Assembly (NCBI RefSeq): GCF_014332695.1
Contig: NZ_MBUA01000012.1
Coordinates: 491,858 to 555,857 of the forward strand
Direction of reading: 5' to 3'
Length of the DNA stretch: 64,000 nt
DNA from: Flavihumibacter stibioxidans
GTDB lineage: Bacteria; Bacteroidota; Bacteroidia; Chitinophagales; Chitinophagaceae
Both the position numbers and the translations under genes were made by a program. Under the pieces are notes generated by a model. It was given only the letters and a program-made list of their open reading frames with translations. It did not search any database and was not told the DNA's origin. The first letter of the stretch is position 1; each line of letters starts with the position of its first letter. Shown in pieces: positions 53,787 to 62,603 of the stretch.

Positions 53787-54227
53787 TCAGAGGGGAATAT
53801 CCAGTTGTTTGGAAAACTGCCCGGCGGGAAATGATTCAGTAAAATCTTTGATGACGGTTAGCTGATTGATCCTGTAAATCTTGTGATACATCAAATGCAG
53901 AAACTCGCCCGAACGATCCAGTTCAAATGATTTCCTGATCAGCATCGGCTCCTTACTGCCCGGATACCGGGCCAAAGATTTCACTTGTATCATCGTATCC
54001 CAGACCAACATGGGAACTGCATCACGTAAATTGGTTTTCATCACAACCAGTTTCAGACCCGCCTCTGTAAAAACAGGTTCTCCCTCTCGTCGGACATTTT
54101 CTGCAAACACGTGAATCCGCAGTGATTTGGTTATCACTTCGGGAGATGATGGACCAACAGGTCGGTCTTTACTGCATCCGGCAAGGATTAACCCACCGGC
54201 TGCGGCAATGACCAGGATCTTTTTCAT
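53787..54227 (-). CDS. Lipoprotein of unknown function
   Basis: A 146-residue predicted lipoprotein: start MKKILVIAAAGGLILAGC with lipobox LAGC near residue 18. The remainder is beta-rich with SLRIHVFAENVRREGEPVF, and a His- and Lys-rich C-terminal half. The open frame runs further upstream but has no signal peptide there, so the ATG at 54227 is chosen. No family is recognised. It lies upstream of the PhnD-like gene on the same strand with a 70-base gap. Confidence 0.7.
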   Translation of the reverse strand: MKKILVIAAAGGLILAGCSKDRPVGPSSPEVITKSLRIHVFAENVRREGEPVFTEAGLKLVVMKTNLRDAVPMLVWDTMIQVKSLARYPGSKEPMLIRKSFELDRSGEFLHLMYHKIYRINQLTVIKDFTESFPAGQFSKQLDIPL

Positions 54228-54440
54228 ACAGGAAAGGTTATAATGGTTGAATGATACCTGATATACCAACTGACAACAGGTTTGGTTCAAATCGTTGCCT
54301 GCTCGTAAAAAAAATATCGAACTATCCAGCCGCCACCGGTCATGAAAGATTACTGCCGTTTGTCCCAATCACATGAGTATGCGATTGGGAATGTTGTCAG
54401 GCTTATTGAATTTTACATCCTTTACAATTAACCTTATATA

Positions 54441-55235
54441 ATGAAAAGAAGATCATTTTTTATTGCTGCAACAACCCTGTTTGCCGTTTCGCTGGTTTCC
54501 TGTGACCGCGATGATTATATGCAACTGCCGCCCACTCCACCCGAAAGACAGGTAAAAAAACTGAGGGCGTCTGAAAATGATTTCCAGGCATTCAGTTATA
54601 ATACCGGAAAGAACCTGACCGGTTATACCTCGCAATGGCAGACATCACCACAAGGGGGTATTACACGTGTTGATTTTCAGTACGAATATGAGGGTACCAA
54701 ACTTAAGAAGATGACCAGCCAGGCAGGCAGGGTGGAATATTCCTATACCGGCAATCGCCTGACAAAATCAGAGAATTTCCTGAACAACGGAAGGAAAATC
54801 TCCTCCCATCATTTTACCTATGACAACAATGGCCGGGTAACCGACCTGATCGAAACCATAGATCAGCCAGAGGATATTCTGGAAGTCAAAATTCACATCA
54901 GCTACAGGGGCGACGGGAATGTAGCGCGTATAGACTACTTCCACAAAAGAGTGGGCGAAACTGTATTTGAAAACAGCTTTTCAAAGGTCTTTGAAGATTA
55001 TGACGGACAACCTAACCCGGTACCTTCCGCTCTGCTGGAACACTTTATACCCGGACAAGTCCTCTTTAAAAACAACCCGAAAGTGATCAGGAACCTCGAT
55101 GGGAATTCTACTACAAGTGACATTCTCCGGATAACATACCAGTACGACGATTATGGCTATCCGACCCTCCGCGATCAGCAGATTGAAATAGGCGGAGTAC
55201 TGAAGCCGGTGATCCGTTACAACTACGAATACTAG
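54441..55235 (+). CDS. Lipoprotein with YD-like strands, unknown function
   Basis: A 264-residue predicted lipoprotein: lipobox LVSC near residue 21, then a Pro-rich linker (QLPPTPPERQ) and repetitive strand-turn units (VDFQYEYEGTKLKKMTSQ, VEYSYTGNRLTKSENFL, HHFTYDNNGRVTDLIE, ITYQYDDYGYPTLRDQQI) resembling YD or RHS-type beta-repeat proteins. Such Bacteroidota lipoproteins are common and unstudied. No enzymatic residues were seen. It has its own gene with no close partner on the strand. Confidence 0.75.
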   Translation: MKRRSFFIAATTLFAVSLVSCDRDDYMQLPPTPPERQVKKLRASENDFQAFSYNTGKNLTGYTSQWQTSPQGGITRVDFQYEYEGTKLKKMTSQAGRVEYSYTGNRLTKSENFLNNGRKISSHHFTYDNNGRVTDLIETIDQPEDILEVKIHISYRGDGNVARIDYFHKRVGETVFENSFSKVFEDYDGQPNPVPSALLEHFIPGQVLFKNNPKVIRNLDGNSTTSDILRITYQYDDYGYPTLRDQQIEIGGVLKPVIRYNYEY

Positions 55236-55283
55236 AAATATTACCGTTCATACGGCAATTTTAACAGGTCATTGATGTTTGCA

Positions 55284-55314
55284 TTGCGAACAATACAGTA
55301 TCGAAGTAGCTTTG
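55284..55314 (+). promoter_or_regulatory. Promoter for the small Cys-ended gene
   Basis: TTG at 55284-55286, 20 bases, then TAGCTTTG at 55307-55314: both promoter elements at correct spacing, 19 bases before the ATG at 55333. Confidence 0.6.
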
Positions 55315-55332
55315 CAACCACAACTTTATAAC

Positions 55333-55554
55333 ATGAAAAGTTTTTTAATCATCGCTGTTCCCCTGGTGTTGCTTTCGGCAGCAGCCGCCGCAGCCATCCT
55401 GCAGCCCCTGAGGCCGGAAGCATCCCCCCCGGTGACAATGATCAATGGAAAGAAGTCCGGTCAGGAATTATCTTCAATCGTTTTCCAGGCCGCTTTAAAA
55501 TCAAGCCGGAAGACAGTTAAAAAATCAGGCGGTTGCTGCCTGCGTTGTATCTGA
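55333..55554 (+). CDS. Small secreted or membrane protein with terminal Cys cluster
   Basis: A 73-residue protein. Residues 1-22 are a hydrophobic signal or anchor, followed by a Pro-rich linker (LQPLRPEASPPVT), a basic helix-like stretch with SIVFQAALKSSRKTVKK, and a C-terminal SGGCCLRCI with three Cys. The exact -33/-7 promoter upstream is the best support that it is real. Role unknown; a metal-binding or disulphide-linked peptide is imaginable. No modification or transport genes are adjacent. Confidence 0.6.
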   Translation: MKSFLIIAVPLVLLSAAAAAAILQPLRPEASPPVTMINGKKSGQELSSIVFQAALKSSRKTVKKSGGCCLRCI

Positions 55555-55579
55555 TTCATGATACAGACCCAGCCCCCCA

Positions 55580-57934
55580 CTAGTCAATTATGCGAAGTTT
55601 TGCATAATTGAGCATGATCTTCTTTTCACCATTCAATTCAAACTGAACAGTGGCAACAGGGTTATGAGCACTTCCTTCCATTTTAAGAACCGTTCCGAAG
55701 CCGAATTTCTGGTGCTCCACTTTTTGTCCGGCCTGCAGGTTGGACGTATCGCTCGGTACGAAATCCGCAGCCGGCTTGTGTTCCACCACCTTCGGTGCTG
55801 TTTTGGGCGGCACATAGGATGGAACAGTATCCTTTCTTTTAGCAGGTGGTGGACCGTAGATTTTTTCCGCCTGTTCAGACGCCCCGAAACCACGCATACG
55901 GTCGAACGCGCTGCCTTGTGAATATCCGGCTCCCTGGTTGCGGATGCCTCCGCCGGCAAAACTGCGGTCTAAATATTGCTGTGGGATTTCTTCAATAAAA
56001 CGACTTGGCTCATTCTGCTGCAACTGTCCGAATTTGTAACGGGTATTGGCATAAGTGATCCAGAGTTTCTGTTTGGCGCGGGTGATCACCACATAAAAAA
56101 GTCTTCTCTCTTCCTCCAGTTCTTCGCGGGTGTTGATGCTCATCGCATTTGGAAAGAGCATCTCTTCAAGTCCGGCTGCAAAAACCACCGGAAATTCCAA
56201 TCCCTTCGCCGCATGGATGGTCATCAGCTTTACAGTATCCGCATTAGGATCCTTTTCATCAGCATCTGTCAGCAGGGTGATTTGTTGCAGGTAGCTTCCC
56301 AGGCTTTTATCGCCCACTTCACCGTCGTCGTTACTCGGCGTTTCAGTAAATTCCTTGATGGAGTTCAGTAATTCCTGGACGTTTTCATACCGCTGCAGTC
56401 CTTCTACCGTTTTATCATTAAAAAGTTCCTTGACAATATTGGCTTGTTTGCCCACATGGAAGGCCACTTCGTATGCATTCTTCGTTTGCAGCATACTCTG
56501 GCAGCTTTTGATCATGGTCACAAAGTTCTCGATCGCCTCCAACGTGCCTGCCTTGAAACCCGCCTGCCTTGCGTTTTCCAGCACTTCCCACATGGTGATA
56601 TTGTTCTCATTGGCAAGTAACAGCAGTTTATCAATGGTTGTCTTGCCGATGCCCCGAACAGGGTAATTGATGATTCGCTTTAAGGCTTCCTCATCACGTG
56701 TATTGACGATCACACGGAGATAGGCCACCATGTCCTTGATCTCCTTGCGTGCATAGAAACTGACCCCGCCATACATGGTATAAGCGATGCCCATCCGTCG
56801 CAGACTTTCTTCAAATGCCCGGCTCTGGGCATTGGTACGGTAGAGGATGGCGAAATCCCGGTTGCTGTAATGGTTGCGCAATTTCTGCTCCTGGATGGTA
56901 TCGGCCACAAACTTGCCTTCTTCATTATCGCTCATGGTGCGCACGAGGCGGATCTTTTCCCCTTCTGTATTATCAGTCCAGAGTTGCTTGGGTATTTGCC
57001 CCTTGTTATTATTAATCACCTCATTGGCTACATGGATGATATTCTTGGTACTGCGGTAATTCTGTTCCAGCTTAATCACTTTTACATCGTCGTAATCTTT
57101 CTGGAATTGCAGGATGTTCTGGATGGTTGCGCCCCGGAAAGAGTAGATAGACTGGGCATCATCTCCCACCACGCATACATTCTCGTAAGCTGCGCCGAGC
57201 AGTTTTATAATCTCGTACTGCGCGGGGTTGGTATCCTGGTACTCATCAATAAGGATATACTTGAATTTATGCTGGTATTTATGAAGTGATTCTGGGAAGT
57301 GTTTGAGCAATTCATACATTTTGATCAGGAGGTCATCGAAATCCATTGCACCGTTCTTAAAGCAGCGTTTGGCGTAGGCTGCGTATATCTGGGCGATGGC
57401 CGGACGGTTACTCCGGTTGTCTTCCTGCTGGATATAATAATCCTGGGCATATTCCGCTGGTCCCACCAACGCGTTTTTAGCGCTGGATATCCGGTTGTAA
57501 ACGATATTGGGCTTGTACAGTTTATCGTCGAGATTCATTTCATTGATCACCGTTTTCACCACCGATTTGGCGTCATCAGTATCATAAATGGTGAAGGAGT
57601 TGGGATAACCCAGGTGATGCGCTTCGCTGCGCAGGATCCGGGCAAAGACGCTGTGGAAGGTACCCACGTAGAGGTTCCGGGCATCGGAGTTGCCCAGTAT
57701 CTTTTCGATCCTTTCCTTCATTTCTTTGGCTGCCTTGTTGGTGAAGGTCAGGGCCAGGATATTGAAGGCATCCACGCGGTGGTGGGACATGAGGTGGGCA
57801 ATACGGGTGGTAAGCACTTTGGTCTTGCCACTACCGGCACCAGCCACGATCATGATGGGTCCGTCTTTATGGAGTACAGCTTCGCGCTGCTGTTCGTTCA
57901 GTCCTTTCAGGTAATCTTGCGTCATCAGGTTCAT
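55580..57934 (-). CDS. pcrA: UvrD/PcrA-type DNA helicase
   Basis: A 784-residue superfamily 1A helicase. Walker A is IMIVAGAGSGKTKVLTTRI near 28-46, followed by the DEYQDTNPAQYEI Walker B block, GDDAQSIYSFRGA and the YRSTKNI motif. The C-terminal end has a Tudor-like RNA polymerase-binding domain (HQKFGFGTVLKMEG) as in PcrA. It works in nucleotide-excision repair and in clearing proteins or R-loops from DNA. Starts at 57934 or the third codon's Met at 57925 are both possible. Confidence 0.95.
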   Translation of the reverse strand: MNLMTQDYLKGLNEQQREAVLHKDGPIMIVAGAGSGKTKVLTTRIAHLMSHHRVDAFNILALTFTNKAAKEMKERIEKILGNSDARNLYVGTFHSVFARILRSEAHHLGYPNSFTIYDTDDAKSVVKTVINEMNLDDKLYKPNIVYNRISSAKNALVGPAEYAQDYYIQQEDNRSNRPAIAQIYAAYAKRCFKNGAMDFDDLLIKMYELLKHFPESLHKYQHKFKYILIDEYQDTNPAQYEIIKLLGAAYENVCVVGDDAQSIYSFRGATIQNILQFQKDYDDVKVIKLEQNYRSTKNIIHVANEVINNNKGQIPKQLWTDNTEGEKIRLVRTMSDNEEGKFVADTIQEQKLRNHYSNRDFAILYRTNAQSRAFEESLRRMGIAYTMYGGVSFYARKEIKDMVAYLRVIVNTRDEEALKRIINYPVRGIGKTTIDKLLLLANENNITMWEVLENARQAGFKAGTLEAIENFVTMIKSCQSMLQTKNAYEVAFHVGKQANIVKELFNDKTVEGLQRYENVQELLNSIKEFTETPSNDDGEVGDKSLGSYLQQITLLTDADEKDPNADTVKLMTIHAAKGLEFPVVFAAGLEEMLFPNAMSINTREELEEERRLFYVVITRAKQKLWITYANTRYKFGQLQQNEPSRFIEEIPQQYLDRSFAGGGIRNQGAGYSQGSAFDRMRGFGASEQAEKIYGPPPAKRKDTVPSYVPPKTAPKVVEHKPAADFVPSDTSNLQAGQKVEHQKFGFGTVLKMEGSAHNPVATVQFELNGEKKIMLNYAKLRIID

Positions 57935-58150
57935 TTGGCCCCGGGAATTGGGTCCGGCTGGAGGCCCCGGGTCAAGGGGTGCAATTTACATATAAGGGAG
58001 CTAAGGGAGAAAGGTGTTTTCCTAATGTTCATTTGGCATTGATAATCAACGAATGGAATTGAAAACTACCAGTTGCTGTGAAAAGTTGCCAGTCAGGGTA
58101 ATATGCTGATTCGGCTGGAAACTCTCCTCAGCAATTCATTCCGGCCTTGG

Positions 58151-58158
58151 TACCTTTG
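58151..58158 (+). promoter_or_regulatory. Promoter -7 element for the oxidoreductase
   Basis: TACCTTTG, exact TAnnTTTG, 14 bases before the ATG at 58173. Confidence 0.45.
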
Positions 58159-58172
58159 AAAAAACAATTACC

Positions 58173-59021
58173 ATGATTGCATATTTAGGAACCGGTCTTC
58201 TGGGCGCCAATTTTACCAAAGCCTTACTGGCAAAAGGAGAAACTGTTCATGTATGGAACCGTACAGTCGCAAAAGCAAAGGCTCTGGAAGCCGATGGCGC
58301 AAAATCTTTTGAGAGTGCCGCTGAAGCAGTAAAAGGCGCCACCAGGATTCATATCACTTTATCTGATGATAGCGTAGTTGACAGTGTGCTGGACCAGGCA
58401 TCAGCGGGATTTGAACCAGGTGCTATCATCCTGGACCACACCACTACTTCTGTGGAAGGGGCTATACGGCGAACGAAGGCCTGGGCTGACAGGGGGATCA
58501 CGTATGTTCACGCCCCGGTTTTTATGGGACCGTCCAACGCACTGGACAGCAGCGGCTTTATGCTGATCTCGGATAAGCAGGAGATTGTCGATAAAGTCAG
58601 TCCCTGGCTTTCACCGATGACAGGCAAGTTGCTGAATTTTGGGGAACAGACAGGTAAGGCAGCAGGCATCAAGTTAATTGGCAATTTATTCCTGCTCACG
58701 CTGACAGCCGGGTTTTCTGATATGCTTGCACTGGCAAAGGCAATGGGTCTTGCCGGCCAGGATATTGCCACATTGTTCGAATCATTCAACCCGGGCGCCG
58801 CAGCCCCCGGCAGGCTGAAACGGGTCATGAGTGCAGATTACGACAACCCATCATGGGAACTGCAGATGGCACGCAAGGATGCCAGGCTGATGATGGAAGA
58901 AGCGGAGAAAGGGAATAAATCCCTGATACTGGTCCCTTCCATCGCAAAGGAAATGGACAGGTTCCTGGAAAAGGGCTTTGCCCATAAGGACTGGTCGGTC
59001 ATTGCAGCAGACAACTTATAG
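58173..59021 (+). CDS. 6PGDH/3-hydroxyisobutyrate dehydrogenase-like oxidoreductase
   Basis: A 282-residue NAD(P)-dependent beta-hydroxyacid dehydrogenase family member. The Rossmann motif is YLGTGLLGANFTKALLAKG (glycines near 6-11), and the catalytic Lys lies in TGKAAGIKLIGN near 170. The family includes 3-hydroxyisobutyrate and glyoxylate or succinic semialdehyde reductases; the substrate is not predictable. It is cytoplasmic and apparently monocistronic, bounded by its own promoter and a terminator. Confidence 0.9.
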   Translation: MIAYLGTGLLGANFTKALLAKGETVHVWNRTVAKAKALEADGAKSFESAAEAVKGATRIHITLSDDSVVDSVLDQASAGFEPGAIILDHTTTSVEGAIRRTKAWADRGITYVHAPVFMGPSNALDSSGFMLISDKQEIVDKVSPWLSPMTGKLLNFGEQTGKAAGIKLIGNLFLLTLTAGFSDMLALAKAMGLAGQDIATLFESFNPGAAAPGRLKRVMSADYDNPSWELQMARKDARLMMEEAEKGNKSLILVPSIAKEMDRFLEKGFAHKDWSVIAADNL

Positions 59022-59043
59022 ATCAGCGTTAATGAACAGCTAT

Positions 59044-59080
59044 AAAAAAACACCCACAAATGATGGGTGTTTTTTATTTT
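59044..59080. terminator. Bidirectional terminator
   Basis: AAAAACACCCA pairs with TGGGTGTTTTT around a seven-base loop, with T runs in both directions. It serves the oxidoreductase on the plus strand and probably the VWA gene transcript on the minus strand. Confidence 0.85.
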
Positions 59081-59230
59081 ATATCCTCCATACCATTTGC
59101 ATAGCGGGCAAACAGCACAATGATAACCAGCCAGACCAGGTAAACCATTTCCAAAACAATGGCCGAAACGGATGCGGGTCTTTCACACTGAAAAAGGTCA
59201 GGGAATGAGTCCTTCCGGCAGAAGACTTTT

Positions 59231-60583
59231 TTATTCAATGACCATCCTGAACCGCTTCGCCTGTTCGCGGAGTATCTTTTCAACTTCTGTTTCCAGGGTC
59301 TGTTCTTTGGCTCCTGCCTTCCTTGATCTTTCGGCGGAGATGAAGGACTCCCTTTTCAGATTCAATGATCCGATTTCCTTTTGAATCTTATTTCGTTCGG
59401 CTGATACGTTCTGGATGTATTGCTTCAACTCTGCCCGTGATTTATTCCGTAGAGGTTCAGGCAAAGTTTTCATATCGACTTTTGATGCAAAACCCTGGTC
59501 AGCCTCCTGTGCATCCACCAGATCCCAGTTGTCATTCCTGTAGAGTTCCTTCTTACCTTTTACTGCCACTCGTTTGGCGGCAACTGATTTGTTCATGCTG
59601 TAATTCATCACGTCGGCTTCCATCTGTTTGGATTTGCTTTCTTCGCCTTTTGCACCATAACTGATGTAGGTATCATTAAGCTGTTGATTCAGTTTGAACA
59701 ACTGGTCATCATAGGGTGTAGCGATATCATCTATAACAGCATTGGAATTGATATAAGTAAAACTCCCATTGCCACATTCCGCCCCAAGATTCCAGTGCTC
59801 GCGAATACCCTGAAGGCGGTCACCACAGTAGATGGTATTGACAATAACACCCTTTTGTTTGGCAATATTGCATGCCTTGGTGAAAGGCACAGAACCTTGC
59901 AGAAAATCTTCATTCCCTGCAATAAAAATCACTTTGTATAGGTCCTTACCTGCATCCCACTGCAAGTCTGACAAGGAAGTGTACATAACCTGACCGCAGT
60001 ACTCATCGCCACCGTTGGTGGTTAACCGAAATAAATTCTTTGACACCTGGTCAAGGTCCCGCGTAAAACCATTGACCTGCTCCACATATCCCAATCGCGC
60101 ATTATTCGAACTGCGGCCATATTCATAGAGCGCAATCTCTATCTGCGGAGTGGCTCCGTCACAACGGGCTTTTCCCAGTACACTCACCATGTTCCACAGT
60201 TGTGCTTTTGCCTGTTCAATGAGGCCATCCATACTGTTGGACACATCCAGCAAAACGGCCACCTGTATCTTTGTTTTTGAAGCGGAAGAAGCGAAGGCAT
60301 TTGGTGTTTGATTTGCGGCAGGCGTTTCGGAGGATACGGGATTTTTTAAGGAGGCGGTCCAAATGGAACCTTCAGGATCATCTTGAGCAGGAGTGGCTGG
60401 TTCTTTAACAGTCGGTGATTCTGCCGGATTTTCCGGCACCGGGGGCCTTGAAGAAAGCCGGGGCACTGGATGCTTTGCCAATACCTTTTCAATGAATACA
60501 GATTGATTTTTTAGGAAAGCTGTCAGGGCCACAGCGGCCAGGATGATTCCCCCGATGACAGCCGGTTTGAGTGGTGTGGGCAT
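59231..60583 (-). CDS. Membrane-anchored VWA domain protein
   Basis: A 450-residue protein with one N-terminal membrane helix (about 8-24), a Pro- and Ser-rich linker (about 45-105), a von Willebrand factor A domain (about 105-300) with the MIDAS start LLDVSNSMDG (Asp113, Ser115, Ser117) and FIAGNEDFLQG, and a C-terminal coiled-coil region of Lys, Glu and Arg. The metal-dependent site could bind protein partners. The frame extends to 60667, but the ATG at 60583 opens the helix best. It is divergent from the frameshifted gene upstream. Confidence 0.85.
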   Translation of the reverse strand: MPTPLKPAVIGGIILAAVALTAFLKNQSVFIEKVLAKHPVPRLSSRPPVPENPAESPTVKEPATPAQDDPEGSIWTASLKNPVSSETPAANQTPNAFASSASKTKIQVAVLLDVSNSMDGLIEQAKAQLWNMVSVLGKARCDGATPQIEIALYEYGRSSNNARLGYVEQVNGFTRDLDQVSKNLFRLTTNGGDEYCGQVMYTSLSDLQWDAGKDLYKVIFIAGNEDFLQGSVPFTKACNIAKQKGVIVNTIYCGDRLQGIREHWNLGAECGNGSFTYINSNAVIDDIATPYDDQLFKLNQQLNDTYISYGAKGEESKSKQMEADVMNYSMNKSVAAKRVAVKGKKELYRNDNWDLVDAQEADQGFASKVDMKTLPEPLRNKSRAELKQYIQNVSAERNKIQKEIGSLNLKRESFISAERSRKAGAKEQTLETEVEKILREQAKRFRMVIE

Positions 60584-60771
60584 GGTGATGGTTTTCAGGC
60601 TGAGATGCAGTAGCCGGAAACTTTTCACACTCACCCGAAAGCTTTCGGTTTGTTTTAACAATACCATTCACTTCTTTCATATTGTCGTTCCCGGCGCTTA
60701 AACTTACCATGTTTACCACATCCCAACCATTTCAACTGTACCCCAACCAAATTTTGATTTTCTTTGAGCAA

Positions 60772-61660
60772 ATGAAAAAGTTAGTTAAACAGATTTTCAA
60801 AATAGTTCTGGTAACGATGCTGCTTGCAGCCGCTGCATTTGGCGGACTTCTCTGGACTGGCATTATCTGGAGATCGCCGGCTTATTATACTGTTGCTTCG
60901 CAGCAGGAATTTGTTGTCCCCATCATGAATATGCAGGCCTATGACAGTCTCGGCAATCACCCAAGACCATATATCTACCAGATCAATGCAGGCAAAGGAA
61001 GTGTGTATGTATTGGGCATTGAACACACTAAGGATATAAAAAAATCCGCAGATTGACAGCATCCGGAGAATCTGGACAACTTACAGACCCGATATCGCTT
61101 TTGTTGAAGGCAGACTGGGTTTCCTTTTCGGCGGTTTACAGGAACCGGTGGAGCACTACGGTGAAGGCGGGGAGACGGTGCGGCTGGCAAAAAAAGACAG
61201 GGTTCCATTTTACACCTGGGAGCCGGAAAAAAATGCCGAGATCAACCTTATGACCAGGAAATTCACTCCCAGGCAGGTCGCGATTTTCTATTCCCTTCGC
61301 CCCTACTTCAGTAATTTCCGTTTTGGGAAACCCGCGAACCCGGATGAAAAAATGCAGGAATATATAAATAGCAGAACCAACTATGATGGCATACGCGCGC
61401 AGATCAGCGATGTAGCGGCCATCGACAGTTTCTGGAAAGCAGAATTTCCGGGGGCAAAGGACTGGCGTGACAACAGCGATGAGTACGGCTGGCCCAAAGG
61501 CTGGCTTTCAGAAATCTTTGACTATTCCAACCAGGCAAGGGATATCCATATGTGTGCTGCCATTATTGAAACCGTACGGGCAGGTAAAAAAGTTTTCCTG
61601 ACAATGGGCTCAAGTCATGCGTTCAGGATTGAGCAAACCCTGAAGCATGCCTTGAAATAA
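60772..61660 (+). pseudogene. Frameshifted membrane-anchored protein, possibly TraB/Tiki-like
   Basis: Two reading frames make one protein of about 295 residues. The first starts MKKLVKQIFKIVLV with a membrane helix (about 8-32) and stops soon after YVLGIEHTKDIKK; the second continues as DSIRRIWTTYRPDIAFVEGRLG through MGSSHAFRIEQTLKHAL. The switch falls in seven As at 61038-61044; six As would join the frames. The HTK and FVEGR blocks faintly recall the TraB/GumN/Tiki family, a weak call. It may be a real mutation, a slippery expressed frame or a sequencing error. Confidence 0.75.
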
Positions 61661-61681
61661 ACTTAACCAACAGCAAATCCT

Positions 61682-61947
61682 TTATGTATCGATGAAATTG
61701 AATGCATTTCCCGCACCGGCTCATTCCCCGCTGGTTATATATTTTGACTGCTGTATGGCTGGGACTGATAAGAGTTTAGCGATCCCTGCAATACTCAGGA
61801 AATAAACCGGATACCCCAGGTGTTTAATGAGCGCTACTCCCGTCTGCCGGTGCCGGTGCGTGACACCACCAATGCCATCGAACAGGAGGAATAGTACCAT
61901 CAACCAGGTAAATATCCAGTAAAGTCGTTTATAGTGTTATTATTCAT
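61682..61947 (-). pseudogene. DoxX family pseudogene
   Basis: The minus strand encodes a decayed DoxX-like membrane protein. Its helix region RLYWIFTWLMVLFLLFDGIGG, then IKHLGYPVYFLSIAGIAKLL and, after a stop, AGAGNAFNFI match the DoxX layout. An in-frame TGA at 61721-61723 replaces the Trp expected before that last block, a TAA at 61682-61684 ends it early, and the start codon at 61947 is out of frame by one base. It follows the VOC gene directly on the same strand. Confidence 0.75.
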
Positions 61948-61976
61948 GACTTATACTTTAAAGATCTTTACGATAA

Positions 61977-62390
61977 TTATTGACTCATCCTGCTCATATC
62001 CATATACAACTGGTTCCAGCGGTGACCATCGGGATCAGCGAAGCCAAAACCATACATCCAGCCCTGGCTTTCTGCTGGCGGACTGAACACATTTCCACCG
62101 GCTGCTGCCACTTTTTTTGCCATCTCGTCAACTGCCTCCCGACTTTCACCATCGAAAGAGAGAAGCACTTCGGTGCCGCGACTGGTATCAGCGAGTTCAT
62201 TGGCAGCGAAGCCTTTAAACAGGGAGTCTGCAAACAGCATCACTACTATACCTTTTCTTCCAACTACCATACAGGCAGAATCATTGCCATTGCACCGCTC
62301 TTCATTGAAGGAAAATCCGATTTGGCGGAAAAATTCTTTTGACCTGGCGACATTTTTTACCGGCAGGTTGATCCAGATTTCATTTACCAT
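61977..62390 (-). CDS. VOC family protein
   Basis: A 137-residue vicinal oxygen chelate domain protein (glyoxalase/bleomycin resistance type). It runs MVNEIWINLPVKNVARSKEFFRQIG, then GTEVLLSFDGESREAVDEM and ends FADPDGHRWNQLYMD, the two-repeat layout typical of the DUF-type glyoxalase-like group. The metal-ligand set is not complete, so catalysis is uncertain. It lies upstream of the DoxX pseudogene by 29 bases; such pairs occur together in Bacteroidota. Confidence 0.85.
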   Translation of the reverse strand: MVNEIWINLPVKNVARSKEFFRQIGFSFNEERCNGNDSACMVVGRKGIVVMLFADSLFKGFAANELADTSRGTEVLLSFDGESREAVDEMAKKVAAAGGNVFSPPAESQGWMYGFGFADPDGHRWNQLYMDMSRMSQ

Positions 62391-62472
62391 AACGATCAGG
62401 TTTATGATCCAAATCTACCTACAATCAGCCGGCAGAGGCCTGTGCAAATGCGACAAAACAAGGGGGCAAAAT

Positions 62473-62503
62473 TTCACCCGTCGGGTGGCACCCGACGGGT
62501 GAA
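62473..62503. repeat. Perfect 15-base palindrome TTCACCCGTCGGGTG
   Basis: TTCACCCGTCGGGTG at 62473-62487 and its complement at 62489-62503 with a single G between. The right arm recurs at 2117-2131 about 60 kb away. Confidence 0.95.
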
Positions 62504-62517
62504 CAGTGTTCAGTGTT
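62504..62517. repeat. Heptamer repeat CAGTGTT x2
   Basis: Two exact CAGTGTT units directly abut the palindrome at 62473-62503, as a CATTCAC array abuts the relative of that palindrome at 2075-2133. Confidence 0.7.
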
Positions 62518-62603
62518 GACCTAATGTTAAACAGGATAAAAACTGATTTATGTCACTCATAACACGGGCTGAATTGCTTTTCTTTGTATCAAACAGTTAC
62601 ACT

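Noticed and set aside
57299-58042. 247-residue plus-strand frame opposite the helicase
   Set aside because: It is antisense to conserved helicase motifs and extends past the gene only slightly.
59074-59283. Short hydrophobic minus-strand frame after the VWA gene
   Set aside because: Its upstream part overlaps the VWA gene; only a 24-residue helix would be left, with no good start or promoter. A real microprotein is not excluded.
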